Below are positions 12,029-21,728 of a stretch of 64,000 bases of DNA, in pieces. The notes beneath the pieces are model-generated. The model was not told the DNA's origin. It made no database searches and was given only the letters and a program-made list of their open reading frames with translations. How positions within the stretch are numbered: position 1 is the first letter of the stretch; each line of letters opens with the position of its first letter. The position numbers and the translations under genes were made by a program. This stretch comes from Myrmaecium sp. VS I D KN 1 (lineage: Eukaryota; Ascomycota; Dothideomycetes; Valsariales; Valsariaceae): assembly GCA_019775845.1 (NCBI GenBank), contig JADQAV010000007.1, forward strand, positions 248,390 to 312,389. Direction: 5' to 3'.

Positions 12029-14275
12029 ATGAAACTCACGAATCACTCATCGGTTCCGGTATATACCATCTCCGGTGCTTCCACTGCCCGACCTTTGCCG
12101 GAATGGCTGGTGCGCAAGAGAAAACGGAGTTTGAAACAAGATCCTGAGTTTGCCAACCGCATCGAGCTCTTGCAAGACTTCGAGTTCGAGGAGGCGAGCT
12201 CGTGTGTCAGGGTGAGCGAGGATGGAGACTGGGTTATGAGCACAGGTAAGCTTTTGAAAGATATGTTCCCATCCTCTGCTGGTAGACTGACGCCTCCAGG
12301 CACGTACAAGCCTCAAATCCATACGCATTACCTTCCTCACCTCTCCCTCTCTTTCGCTCGCCACACCGACACCCTCAACCACACCTTTCGCCTTCTGTCT
12401 TCCGACTACTCCAAGTCCCTCCATCTCCAGACAGATCGCTCGCTTGAGTTTCACACGCCAGGCGGTTGCCACTATAAAACTCGCTTGCCACGCTACGGCC
12501 GTGACCTGGTGTACCACCGAAGTTCGGCAGAAGCATTGGTCCCCGCCGTCGGTGTCAATGCGGATGGAAATGGGGAAGTTTTTCGTCTGAATCTTGAGTT
12601 GGGGCGTTTCATGAAAGGTTATGAAGTTGATGTCGGTGGTGATGACTTCACGTCCGCTGGGGGTGGCGCATTACAAGGCGGTATCAACACTGGCAGCGTG
12701 AACACGGCAGCAGTAGCGGAGCAGAGCCATAACCTGCTTGCATTCGGGACGTCGCTGGGGACGGTGGAGTTTTGGGATCCGCGCTCTCGAACTCGAATAG
12801 GCGTTCTCCCTATACCGCAAGATGCGATCGACCAGGACGGCCGATCTCAGGTCACCGCTCTTGAGTTCCATCGCTCCGGTCTGGAGCTTGCCACTGGCAC
12901 ATCAAACGGTTTAATATACCTATACGACCTGCGCTCTCCTGTGCCACTACTCAAGAAGGACCAGGGCTACGGGTACCCGATACAAAATCTCATCTACCTT
13001 GACTCTTCGTCATCAACGCGGGCGCAGACGTCGTCTCCGAAGATCCTCTCCTCCGACAAACGCATCATCAAGCTTTGGGACCGGCGCGACGGCACACCAT
13101 GGACGTCCGTAGAGCCTGCTGTGGACCTCAACCATGTCGAATGGTGCCCTGACAGTGGTATGCTGCTCACCGCCAATGAAGGTCGCCAGCAACATGCCTT
13201 CTTCATTCCTCAACTTGGGCCGGCGCCCAAATGGTGCGCTTTCTTGGACAACCTCGTGGAGGAAATGGCGGAGGACCCCAACGATCCCAACGCCTTTGGT
13301 GCTCAACAAACTGGGACCGTATACGACAATTACAAGTTCTTGACTCTTGCGCAACTTCGCTCGTTGAACCTTGACCATCTGATAGGCACGACCAGCTTGC
13401 TCAGGCCATATATGCATGGCTACTTTGTGGCGCAGAAGCTCTATGAAGAGGCCAAGCTGATCTCCAATCCTGAGTTATGGCAGGAGCAGCGCGCAAAGAG
13501 CATTCAAGAGAGAATCAACAAGGAGCGGGAGAGCAGAATTCGCGGCAGTAAGAAGATTTCGGTCAAGGTCAATCGGAAGCTCGCCGAACGCCTGCTTGAA
13601 CGCGAAGAGAAGAGTGAGAGGAGGCGAGCGAAGCGCGTTTTGGAACGCGGGGGTGACGATGACATGGTGGACGATAAGACTACCGTCCCTGCGTCCACCG
13701 GAGAAGAGGATATACCCGTCGATGCAAACGACAAGCCATCTTCCGGAGATGGTCCGTTGGGTGATTCACGTTTCGCCAAGCTTTTCCAAGACGAGGATTT
13801 CGAAGTCGATGAGACGTCACGCGAATTTCAGTCCATCAATCCGAGCACTAAGATTTCCAAAGGCCTTACAGCAGTCGAAGAGGAGGAACTGGAGGACCGG
13901 AAAGGTTCTTCTGAGGACGAGTCATCTTCGGAGGAAGAGCAAAAAGAGACGCCGCAAGACAGAGGTCGCATATCGTCGGCTTCGTACCGGAAGTCTGGCC
14001 ACAAGTCCCAGCGACCGCAGATGGTCATTTCCTCCTCGACTAGGAAGCCCCAACAAAGCAGGGACAGATCATTCGGTTCACGGGCAGCGTCGCTCAAAGA
14101 GCGTAGCATACAGCCAAGCGGCCGCGGCACCGTGGTCGGAGAGAGGGAGATCACCTTTGCCCCGGCGAAGAAGGAGAAGAAGGCTCGCAATGGGCCCTCA
14201 GCGGAGGAGAGCAGCCGCAAAATATCCAAGAAGGATCGCCGCAGTGCTAGTGGGAACGTTTTCCGTCAGATGTAG
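12029..14275 (+). CDS. enp2: Ribosome biogenesis protein Enp2 (NOL10 family, WD40)
   Basis: Nucleolar small-subunit processome factor needed for early 18S rRNA processing, 730 residues. Two exons, 12029-12245 and 12300-14275. The 54 bp intron (12246-12299) is a multiple of three with no stop, so the unspliced frame reads through; splicing restores the family sequence VMSTGTYKPQIHTHYLP. The N-terminal ~350 residues form the WD40-type propeller (LLAFGTSLGTVEFWDPRSR, ALEFHRSGLELATGTSNG, IKLWDRRDG). The NUC153-type signature follows near DSRFAKLFQDEDFEVDETS. The last ~150 residues are a basic/acidic low-complexity tail typical of nucleolar proteins. The start MKLTNHSSVPVYTISG matches family N-termini; an upstream in-frame extension starts only at a TTG. 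Confidence 0.95.
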   Translation: MKLTNHSSVPVYTISGASTARPLPEWLVRKRKRSLKQDPEFANRIELLQDFEFEEASSCVRVSEDGDWVMSTGKLLKDMFPSSAGRLTPPGTYKPQIHTHYLPHLSLSFARHTDTLNHTFRLLSSDYSKSLHLQTDRSLEFHTPGGCHYKTRLPRYGRDLVYHRSSAEALVPAVGVNADGNGEVFRLNLELGRFMKGYEVDVGGDDFTSAGGGALQGGINTGSVNTAAVAEQSHNLLAFGTSLGTVEFWDPRSRTRIGVLPIPQDAIDQDGRSQVTALEFHRSGLELATGTSNGLIYLYDLRSPVPLLKKDQGYGYPIQNLIYLDSSSSTRAQTSSPKILSSDKRIIKLWDRRDGTPWTSVEPAVDLNHVEWCPDSGMLLTANEGRQQHAFFIPQLGPAPKWCAFLDNLVEEMAEDPNDPNAFGAQQTGTVYDNYKFLTLAQLRSLNLDHLIGTTSLLRPYMHGYFVAQKLYEEAKLISNPELWQEQRAKSIQERINKERESRIRGSKKISVKVNRKLAERLLEREEKSERRRAKRVLERGGDDDMVDDKTTVPASTGEEDIPVDANDKPSSGDGPLGDSRFAKLFQDEDFEVDETSREFQSINPSTKISKGLTAVEEEELEDRKGSSEDESSSEEEQKETPQDRGRISSASYRKSGHKSQRPQMVISSSTRKPQQSRDRSFGSRAASLKERSIQPSGRGTVVGEREITFAPAKKEKKARNGPSAEESSRKISKKDRRSASGNVFRQM

Positions 14276-15526
14276 GACTTGCCACGTAATACTCGGTTGA
14301 GGATGAAATTATAATACCCGTTCTGTTTCCCAATCCTCCGTGCTTCTAGTGGGGCGCCCGTGTGGAAACCAAGGATGCCTTGGTCAGGCAACTGCATGCT
14401 GCCGTCTGTCCCCTCAGGCGCGGAGGATTACCTCACGGACTTGATAAGGCGGTTACCCAGGTGTAGCTATAGAACTATTGTGCCTTTATACCTAGAACTT
14501 GGTGGACATTTCCTTTCTTCTGTGTCCCCTGTGTTCGATGAAGCCTCCCTTCATACCTATCTCACTAGTGGATACCTGGGTGTCATTGGGTACGTGGGAT
14601 GGTACAGGCTGTCGGACGTACACATGTAGTTTACCTCAGGCATGCGGGGTCGGTCGTTACAGACAACCCTACTAAATAATATGGAACCGCACAACTCGCT
14701 CTCCTGTCGCTGCAGGCTCCACACTCAGTGAAGGACCTTGGTGCTGATTACTAACAGATGTGTGATCAGGACCTACATTGTACAAGTGGTGGGCATGAGC
14801 GGATTGCAAGCGAGGATTCGGACTCTAACAGTTTCTGGACATACTTTGACTTGAGCTGGTATGGTGATTACTCATGTAGGTATAGGCAGCTCCACAGCGG
14901 TTGCAATCCGTTCATGCTCACCACTTGTAGTAGGTAGTGGAATCGTATCAGATGGACGTCCCGGATCCTGCTCGGCCACAACTGATGACGTCCGGAATCC
15001 TGAAGGAGTGAGTAGGTATGCATGCCCACAAGGGGAAAAAAAGTACCTATCTTACGGCGAGACGCGGGGAAGCAGCGGCGCCAGCCCGCTTTTTTTTAGC
15101 TGCAGAGCTGCTGCGGGCGTCTCCGCTTCGGACTTCCTTTCCCTGCTATGCCTGCCTTGTCCCCTTAGCCAGGCCGACGGGGCCCAATGAGAGGCGCCTG
15201 ATTTCATTGTCGGACCTCGGAGGAAACATACGATGCAAACACCGGTCGCCGAACGCTGAGGTGCGCTTTGCTTATCGAACCCTGGATCGGTCAGGAGAAA
15301 AAGTACGGTAATAAGTTACTTACCTTGCATCTGCTTTCCGCTCCCGCGCCCACCGCTCCCACTCTTCTTCATCCTCTTCCTCATTCTCATTCTCACCCTC
15401 TCCTTACTCCTCTCCTTCTCCTCCACCTCCGGGCAATCCTCTTGGCTAGATAATCCCGCTGTGCCTCCCTCGTCCCTCTTTCGCCCGATCATCCCACCCG
15501 CCGAAACGACGACAACCTCGCCCAGC
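14276..15526. other. Intergenic, enp2 3' flank and cyb5 promoter
   Basis: 1.25 kb with no supported gene. It carries the imperfect inverted repeat described separately (14781-14929). From about 15336 to 15480 the sense strand is almost pure C and T, a pyrimidine-rich leader of the kind common before fungal start codons. Confidence 0.6.
14781..14929. repeat. Imperfect inverted repeat, 29 bp arms
   Basis: The left arm, 14781-14809, starts TACAAGTGGT and ends GGATTGCAA. The right arm, 14901-14929, is its reverse complement with two mismatches in 29 positions. The 91 bp between the arms shows no coding likeness. This could be the remains of a small foldback element or a transcribed hairpin. No target-site duplication is clear. 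Confidence 0.7.
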
Positions 15527-16270
15527 ATGTCCGCCGAGCTGACTTACTCCGACGTGTCGGAGCACTGCACCAAGAAGGACCTGTACATGGTCATACATGA
15601 CAAGGTCTACAACTGCACCAGCTTCGTGGACGAGCACCCGTACGATTCCCCCCTACAACTCCCCCTTTTCTCCCCGAGGTGTAACTCGCCGAATGTGCCT
15701 GGTCCATCCATAGGCAATTGAAAGGTGGAAAGGCCATCATGGTCCACCTCATGGCTCAGATCCAGCGTCAGGAGCAGCATCGCTAACCCATTGTTCGACT
15801 GTTCCCAGTGGTGGCGAGGAGGTTCTTCTTGACGTCGGCGGACAAGATGCCACAGAGGCGTTCGAGGACGTCGGCCACAGCGACGAGGCGCGCGAGATCC
15901 TCGACGGTCTCTTGGTTGGCACCTTGAAGAGACAAGTACGGACACCCTTCCATGACAGTAGATACACGCCTACGTCTCTCCCCTTCCCCACCCCGAGCCA
16001 TTCAATTGCCGTCTTACGCACATTGCGCCACTTCGTCTTCACGATCTTCTCTCCATTGCTTTCCTTTCGGCGAAACTCCACGCTGACAATTCTTCGTGCG
16101 ACTAGGCCGGTGACCCGGCTCCGAAATCCTCCCAGCCTGCGCCCTCGACTTCCAAAAGCGGCGACACCGGCTTGGGCGTGGGCCTCTACGCCATCGTCCT
16201 CCTCGGCGGCGCCCTCGCTTTCGGTGCTTACAAGTACCTCCAGAACAAGCAGCAGGAACCCACCTTGTAA
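15527..16270 (+). CDS. cyb5: Cytochrome b5, tail-anchored
   Basis: Small haem protein of the ER membrane, 134 residues, passing electrons to desaturases, hydroxylases and P450s. Three exons: 15527-15639, 15809-15935 and 16106-16270. The haem-binding core shows [14 protein letters not shown], with the first axial histidine in the HPGG motif, and the second axial histidine in [15 protein letters not shown] Pro/Ser linker then leads to one C-terminal helix, [20 protein letters not shown], and a short basic tail, as expected for tail-anchored insertion. Both introns are about three times longer than the local norm (169 and 170 bp) but do not resemble each other. Confidence 0.95.
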
Positions 16271-17470
16271 AATTTCCCTGCGGTTCAGCTGACACGAAGT
16301 AACGCATGAGTGTACTCGGATTGCCTGCCAGGCGTGGATAGACCTGGGAGTCCGTGGCCATAATAAACAGAGAAAAAAACAGGATGAACGTGACGGAAAC
16401 CATTCATCATGCACTATGTCTGGGCTTAAACCTTTTTGTTTCTTACTTTCTCGGCCTTGCGGCCCTTCCCTTTTTCTTCGTATTTTCTATAAATTTCCCG
16501 CCAAAAAACCAGACTGGGGGTACATTCAACTATACCTGTTTTCTCAACCGGTTCGGGAACACCGATGGGGGCTATTTCCTTTCTAATCTATGCTTTGTAG
16601 GCATGGGGGTTTTTCTGGCATGGGGCGTAAGCTGAGGCGGGAGGGGGACGAAAGGAGAGAGAGGGGGATGTGCCTATGTGTATCTGTGTTCGTAATGAAC
16701 GCTCTCAGAGAGGACGGGGAGAGAAAGAGAGATGAGACAGGCGCGCCCATTATACCATCTTCTCGCCAAGGCATCGTTGATCTTGATTTCATTATCACGG
16801 TTTTCTTTTCTGTTTCTGCCCTCCACTATATGATGAGGACATGGAAAGACTCCGCTCCACCATGTATCACTCGATAGCGGAAAGGAGGATAAAGCACGCG
16901 GCCCGGATGCTGGCTCCCGGACATATTCCATTCTCCTTACAGCCCGTCGAGCAATTCTCCGCTCGACCGCTCGCGCACCACATCCTATAGATGAGTATCA
17001 TAACTACACTATGAATCAGACGGATTATAAAGTGATCGAGACGAGCGACGTCGGTACGACTACCTAGGCAAATTCGAATTATGTAAGGGGGGAATAGGTA
17101 TATCTTTTTTCCTTCCTTTCACCGAGAAAATACGGAGTAGGAGCGGATCATGGATGAAACGCCGAAATCCCAGATGTACCCGTCTGAGGCATGTTCCCTC
17201 AGCAAAAGGGTCAAGGAAAAAAAAGAAAGAAACGCCTCCAAAAATGCCCGAGCCCGTTCCCCTCAGGGTCCCAAATGATGGTGAGCGCAATACTGACAGG
17301 CTGAAAATGACCGACAAGAGGAATAAAAAGGAAATCATGGAACAAACGCCTTGGAAAATGCCGCTGAGTCAAACTTCGCCGAGAGACAACAGGAAATGGA
17401 AGGGGAAAGAAGGATGGACAGCCTGAGAAACCTAGTTTCCCGCCTTGAGCCTTTTTTCTTCTTCCCTTCG
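16271..17470. other. Convergent intergenic, cyb5 / flavoprotein gene
   Basis: 1.2 kb between two 3' ends. A T-rich tract lies at about 16433-16490, in sense for cyb5. A purine run at about 17213-17232 reads as a pyrimidine tract in sense for the minus-strand gene. No gene supported. Confidence 0.6.
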
Positions 17471-19189
17471 TCACAACACTTTGGTGCGCATCCACTCGCT
17501 GGTTCCGACTCCCAAATTCAACCCGTTACGCGCCCACCATCTGCGAACCTCTTCACCCCCTTGGCCTTCGACCCCATCCTCCAGCGCCTCCTCAATGTCG
17601 CACGTCTTATACTCGACGCGCAGCCCGCTCTGGCGCCACCATTCGAGCACGTCCTCATGTCCCATCTTAGTCGCCCCGACGAGCACCTGGTTGTCGAAGA
17701 TGATCTTGTCTCCGCGCAGCGAACGCCAGAATGAAAGGATGGGAACGTGACCATGGGTAGAAGCAAGCTTGGTCACGGTTTCCTCATGGGGGAAGGGAAT
17801 GCCGGAGTGTGCCCACCATCGCACGGTGGGCAGTGAGCCCGACTGCGTGGCATAAGAAATCGACTTTCCCGGTTTCAGGCGCAGGGGAGGAGGTTGCGTA
17901 TGACTGCTCTCCCCACCCATGGAGCTTGGCGTACTTACACCATCCGAAGAATGGGACAACGCGACTTGGCTGTTGTAGGTGCTGACGCTTTTCCACCACT
18001 CTAGGACATCGATGCGTCCTTTGCTGCTTGCTTGCTCGAGCGCAGTTTCGGTGTAACGGAGAGGTAAGCCCGACCGATACCACCAGTCCAGTACGTGAAC
18101 AAAGCCTGAACGACTTGCACCATCCATGGCTTCAGCGGTGTATTCTTTTGTGAGGAAAGAAGGAGAGGTTCGCCAGAATTCCAGTATTTGAATGTTTCCA
18201 AAAACCGATGACGCTTTATCCGGTAGGAAAGTGTGTCCAAATGTTGACCAGAATAGTTCTTTGTGGGACGTCTCAAGATATCTGAGGAGATCAACCATGC
18301 CAAAGCGCATGATGAGTTTGATACACAGTCGCGATAGCCAGCTAGTACCGGGATTTTCTTCCAGGAGGGCCTTCACCTGTGTTAAGTTACCGACAAGGAT
18401 GGTCCATTCCAGCTTTTCCATGAACGTCTGGGGACCAGCCCGGCTGGTTGCCTTCTCCCACTCCTTCGGTATGGGGAGTCTAGTGTGAACGTTGAGCGCG
18501 GTGGCGAGCTCCCAATCACCAGTGGATTCGAGAATCATAGACCATAACTCCGGGGGAAGTCTCGGGGCCGCCGTCGACGGCTGGGCCAGCCCAGCACCGC
18601 CAACCATGCTCATGTCGAGACCATGGCCAATAGTCATGAGGTTTACCAGCGTCTCCACTGCCTTGACGAGGTCTTCAGCTCCTTCCCAATGAAGGCACTG
18701 CAGCGACTCTTTATCGGACGTCCACAGCAAGGGCTGCAGAAGGCGTATCCAATTCCATTTCCGTCTGATCTTGCTGAGTTGCTTTTTTGTCATAGGATTC
18801 TCCCACATCAGGGCGGACATCCCAGGTATGAGGAGTATTTTTTTCGAGACATCCCAGCTTCGTATGATGTTCAGAAGGAGGTTGCCAGTCAGACCATGCA
18901 ACATCCGTGCGAGCGAGTCGGCATCGAGAGGGGCGAGAACGAGCAGGTGCGCCCAACGGCACAAGCGATGTGCTATCACATCATCACCGTCCTCCTTCGG
19001 GTCGTAGAACTCGCCGTTGGGCAGATGTGCAGGCCATGTGTCGGTGGGCGTCGAGCGGGCGAGGAGTACTCGGACGGATATATGATCTAGCTTAGAGAGC
19101 TCGGAGAGGACGGTGGTGGTGAAGGGGGAATGAGCGGTTGACGAGGCTACGAGGACGTTGAGGTGCAGACTCGGTTCCGCGGGAAGCAT
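17471..19189 (-). CDS. Hal3/PPCDC-like flavoprotein fused to F-box-like segment and ankyrin-like repeats
   Basis: Uncharacterised 572-residue protein from a single exon. Residues ~8-160 match the flavoprotein fold of phosphopantothenoylcysteine decarboxylase and Hal3: RWAHLLVLAPLDADSLARM, then IIRSWDVSKKILLIPGMSAL. The decarboxylase motif PxMNxxMW reads PGMSALMW here (122-129), so the key Asn is Ser125, and the usual C-terminal ACGDYGNG-type Cys loop is not seen. His74 may match the catalytic His. Residues ~210-235 (RLPPELWSMILESTGDWELA) look like an F-box. From ~270 to the end are repeats of ankyrin-like form with a recurring 'VLEWWKSVS / VLDWWYRSG / VLEWWRQSG' core. It is probably an FMN-binding regulatory or adaptor protein, not a working decarboxylase; this is inference. 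Confidence 0.75.
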   Translation of the reverse strand: MLPAEPSLHLNVLVASSTAHSPFTTTVLSELSKLDHISVRVLLARSTPTDTWPAHLPNGEFYDPKEDGDDVIAHRLCRWAHLLVLAPLDADSLARMLHGLTGNLLLNIIRSWDVSKKILLIPGMSALMWENPMTKKQLSKIRRKWNWIRLLQPLLWTSDKESLQCLHWEGAEDLVKAVETLVNLMTIGHGLDMSMVGGAGLAQPSTAAPRLPPELWSMILESTGDWELATALNVHTRLPIPKEWEKATSRAGPQTFMEKLEWTILVGNLTQVKALLEENPGTSWLSRLCIKLIMRFGMVDLLRYLETSHKELFWSTFGHTFLPDKASSVFGNIQILEFWRTSPSFLTKEYTAEAMDGASRSGFVHVLDWWYRSGLPLRYTETALEQASSKGRIDVLEWWKSVSTYNSQVALSHSSDGVSTPSSMGGESSHTQPPPLRLKPGKSISYATQSGSLPTVRWWAHSGIPFPHEETVTKLASTHGHVPILSFWRSLRGDKIIFDNQVLVGATKMGHEDVLEWWRQSGLRVEYKTCDIEEALEDGVEGQGGEEVRRWWARNGLNLGVGTSEWMRTKVL

Positions 19190-21728
19190 GTCGGGATAGA
19201 GTGAGGAGGTGGAGAGAACGACGTTGAGTTTAGAGGGAGCGGGAGCAGATAGCAGGTGGATGCGGGATGGGGGCTCGTGTGATAAAGTCGGGTCGCGTCA
19301 CTAGTGGCTCGAATGGGCGTAATCGCCAGCCTGTAAGAGGCCCCATGATTCTCAGCCCGCAACAACCGACTCGTACGACAGCATGGATGGATGCAGACAT
19401 GACGATGAGGAAAAGACAACTGGAAATCACACAGCGCTCTACTCGGAGTAGTTACTCGAATACTGTTCTTAGTTGTTATGAACGCTGCCGTCCTTTTCGC
19501 TGCGAGAATGATAGGCCCGTTCGTGTCCGTAAGCCAGGCAGGCCAGCGTGTTCGAGGATCGCTGCGTGCCTATGCGCGCGAGGCTGCATCCTCATATGTA
19601 TTTGTACGGAGTAGACCTCCTCCGTTCTCACGTCCTTTCTACGAGTATAACTTGCTTCCGCCTCGCACCAAGCGAGAAGCAGAAGATCGCTGATCGAATC
19701 TGCGGATCTGCAGTGGCATCGCTAGCAGGCAAAACACCTCCGCGGCCACTGTCCAACCACCGCCTACCCCCCGGAGATACCGCATTTTGTGATCAGCGGT
19801 CGATGAGAAATCCAACCTCTCCTCCTGCCAACCACGCGCGCGTTTGGTGGTCACTGCGAACGACCGGGTGTAAGGGTGCTCTCGAGCCAGGAGCTCCGCC
19901 CAAAGTTGATAGCATCGTACGAGATAAGGGCTGAAGAGAGTCGATCGACAGGAAGGTGTAGGATATATAGTACTCCTACTAGTAGTAAGGTCGACCATCG
20001 GGGGGGTTCAGCCAGTCACCTAGGTATACATACACACATATTTCCGGGCGCATCGCATGTCATATCCGCGAGTCCGTTCCCCTTAGCTTTTGCAAGCGCA
20101 AAGGAACGCGAGTGGAATGGAATGCTCCTGAGGAAATTGGCGGTAACGTTAACGTTGAGTAACAGCAACCGCCCCGGCTCGCGCGAGGGGGATGTGGCTA
20201 TGTAAGTGGTGGCTGAGGTAGGTGCTGTTAAACAGGTACGACTACATCATGGAGCAGAAGTAGTACTACTATTAATTCCTTTCAAAACCATTGATATGAA
20301 GCCGTGAGTGGATGAGAAGCTTTGAAATCGTATATCTTACTTCGTAACTACCAGATTGCAACGGGACGAGTTCTCTGCCTTGGTCTTCCTTATTCCCCGC
20401 CCATCGGGCCCTCTTCCGAAATGGTGTCCCAACTCAGCTAGGCCGCCTCCCGCCCATGGGACGGATTACGCTTAAGGTACGGTACGAGGTTCAAAACACC
20501 GTGCGCGGACGGCGAGCAGATGCCAACCTTTACAGAACCCATGAGTGTCGTGTGTAGTATTTTTTATATAGGAGTATACAGTACTGGAAGAAGCACATGC
20601 GGGTGAATTAAGCGCAGAAATGTCGACGCAGAACAGGATACACCTCATATGCTAATTGTATGGAGCGGGCACCTCAAATATCTCGGGTACATCCTTCCGC
20701 CTATGATGCGACTGCGGCTTTAGCGCCAAACATGGGCAAATCTCAGGACGGCGACCGCGGATGCGATGGGGCCCAAGCAGGTGGATGCAGATCGGCGGGC
20801 GCATCTGGCATCGGTGCGTCAGATCCCCCCCAGTCGCAAGGGTCGATGGCGTCTCTTTTTTAGCGGCACCACGCATCTCCCGCCGTCCATTTCGCATGTA
20901 TTTATTCCACATACAATCACACGATACGCGGTAATACCATCTTCTCTTGAAATCATCCTTCGGATAGTAAACTACTATCTTATATACATAAGTTGTACTC
21001 CCGTACCAGGTCACAGGATGAGTGCAGTACTTGTTGCTGGATTCGGCTGTAAGGCAGCAGGTACCGTAGGTACGATTCATAAGTACGTATGTACTATATT
21101 AGTACATCCCGTTCAAGCAAGTAGAAGACACCTACATACATTCACACGCGGGTAGTGGCTCGAATCTGACGTACAGTACACAGAGCACGGTAATAGTAAC
21201 TCCGAATTCTTACTCCTTACCTAAGTTCCTTTAGGAAAGGTAAGGTTAGGTAGACCCTGGTAGGTCAACCCTCTGCCCGCAGCAGAACGAGCCGTGGCCT
21301 GTGGCGACAGTGACAGTCCGCCATTGCAGCCGTGGTTACTTTCCCTGCCTTGCTCCATCCCGCAAAAGGTGCCCATGCCATGCCTCGTCCCGTCGTCCTC
21401 GTGCTCTGAGGGTCTCCAGCTTACCTTACCATTCGGCTTTGGCTCCGCCGCCCGACTTCTCTCCTCCCGCTCTGCTCTCCTTGTCCAAAAATTTCATTCC
21501 TTCACCTCCATGCTCTCTCGAGACGACCATCCATGGACTCTGTCGCGGTCCTGACGCCCTAACCGATCCGAACTCGAGTTCGCTCCCCCATTCCCTTCCC
21601 TCCGCGCAACTCATCGTACCTCTCGCCCCGCTGTCATCGCCCACTTCTAGGCGAATATCTGCCCCGACTCTTCCTTTGTCCTTCCACTACTGCCGTCTCG
21701 GCCGCCTTCACATCCCCGTCTACGTCTT
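19190..21728. promoter_or_regulatory. 2.5 kb upstream region between the flavoprotein gene and fphA
   Basis: No gene supported. It serves as divergent upstream DNA for both genes. Contents: the palindrome AGTAGTACTACT at 20259-20270, GGTAGGT copies near 20217, a compound hairpin at 21215-21245, and a C/T-rich stretch from about 21310 to 21728 that is probably the phytochrome 5' leader. The open frame 21301-21936 overlaps the phytochrome start in another frame and lacks protein-like composition. Confidence 0.5.
21215..21245. repeat. Compound hairpin in fphA upstream region
   Basis: Outer arms CCTTACCT (21215-21222) and AGGTAAGG (21238-21245) are perfectly complementary. Inside them TTCCT and AGGAA pair around a TT loop, leaving a three-base AAG bulge on one side. 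It also contains copies of the AGGTA motif seen in other intergenic DNA here. Confidence 0.6.
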
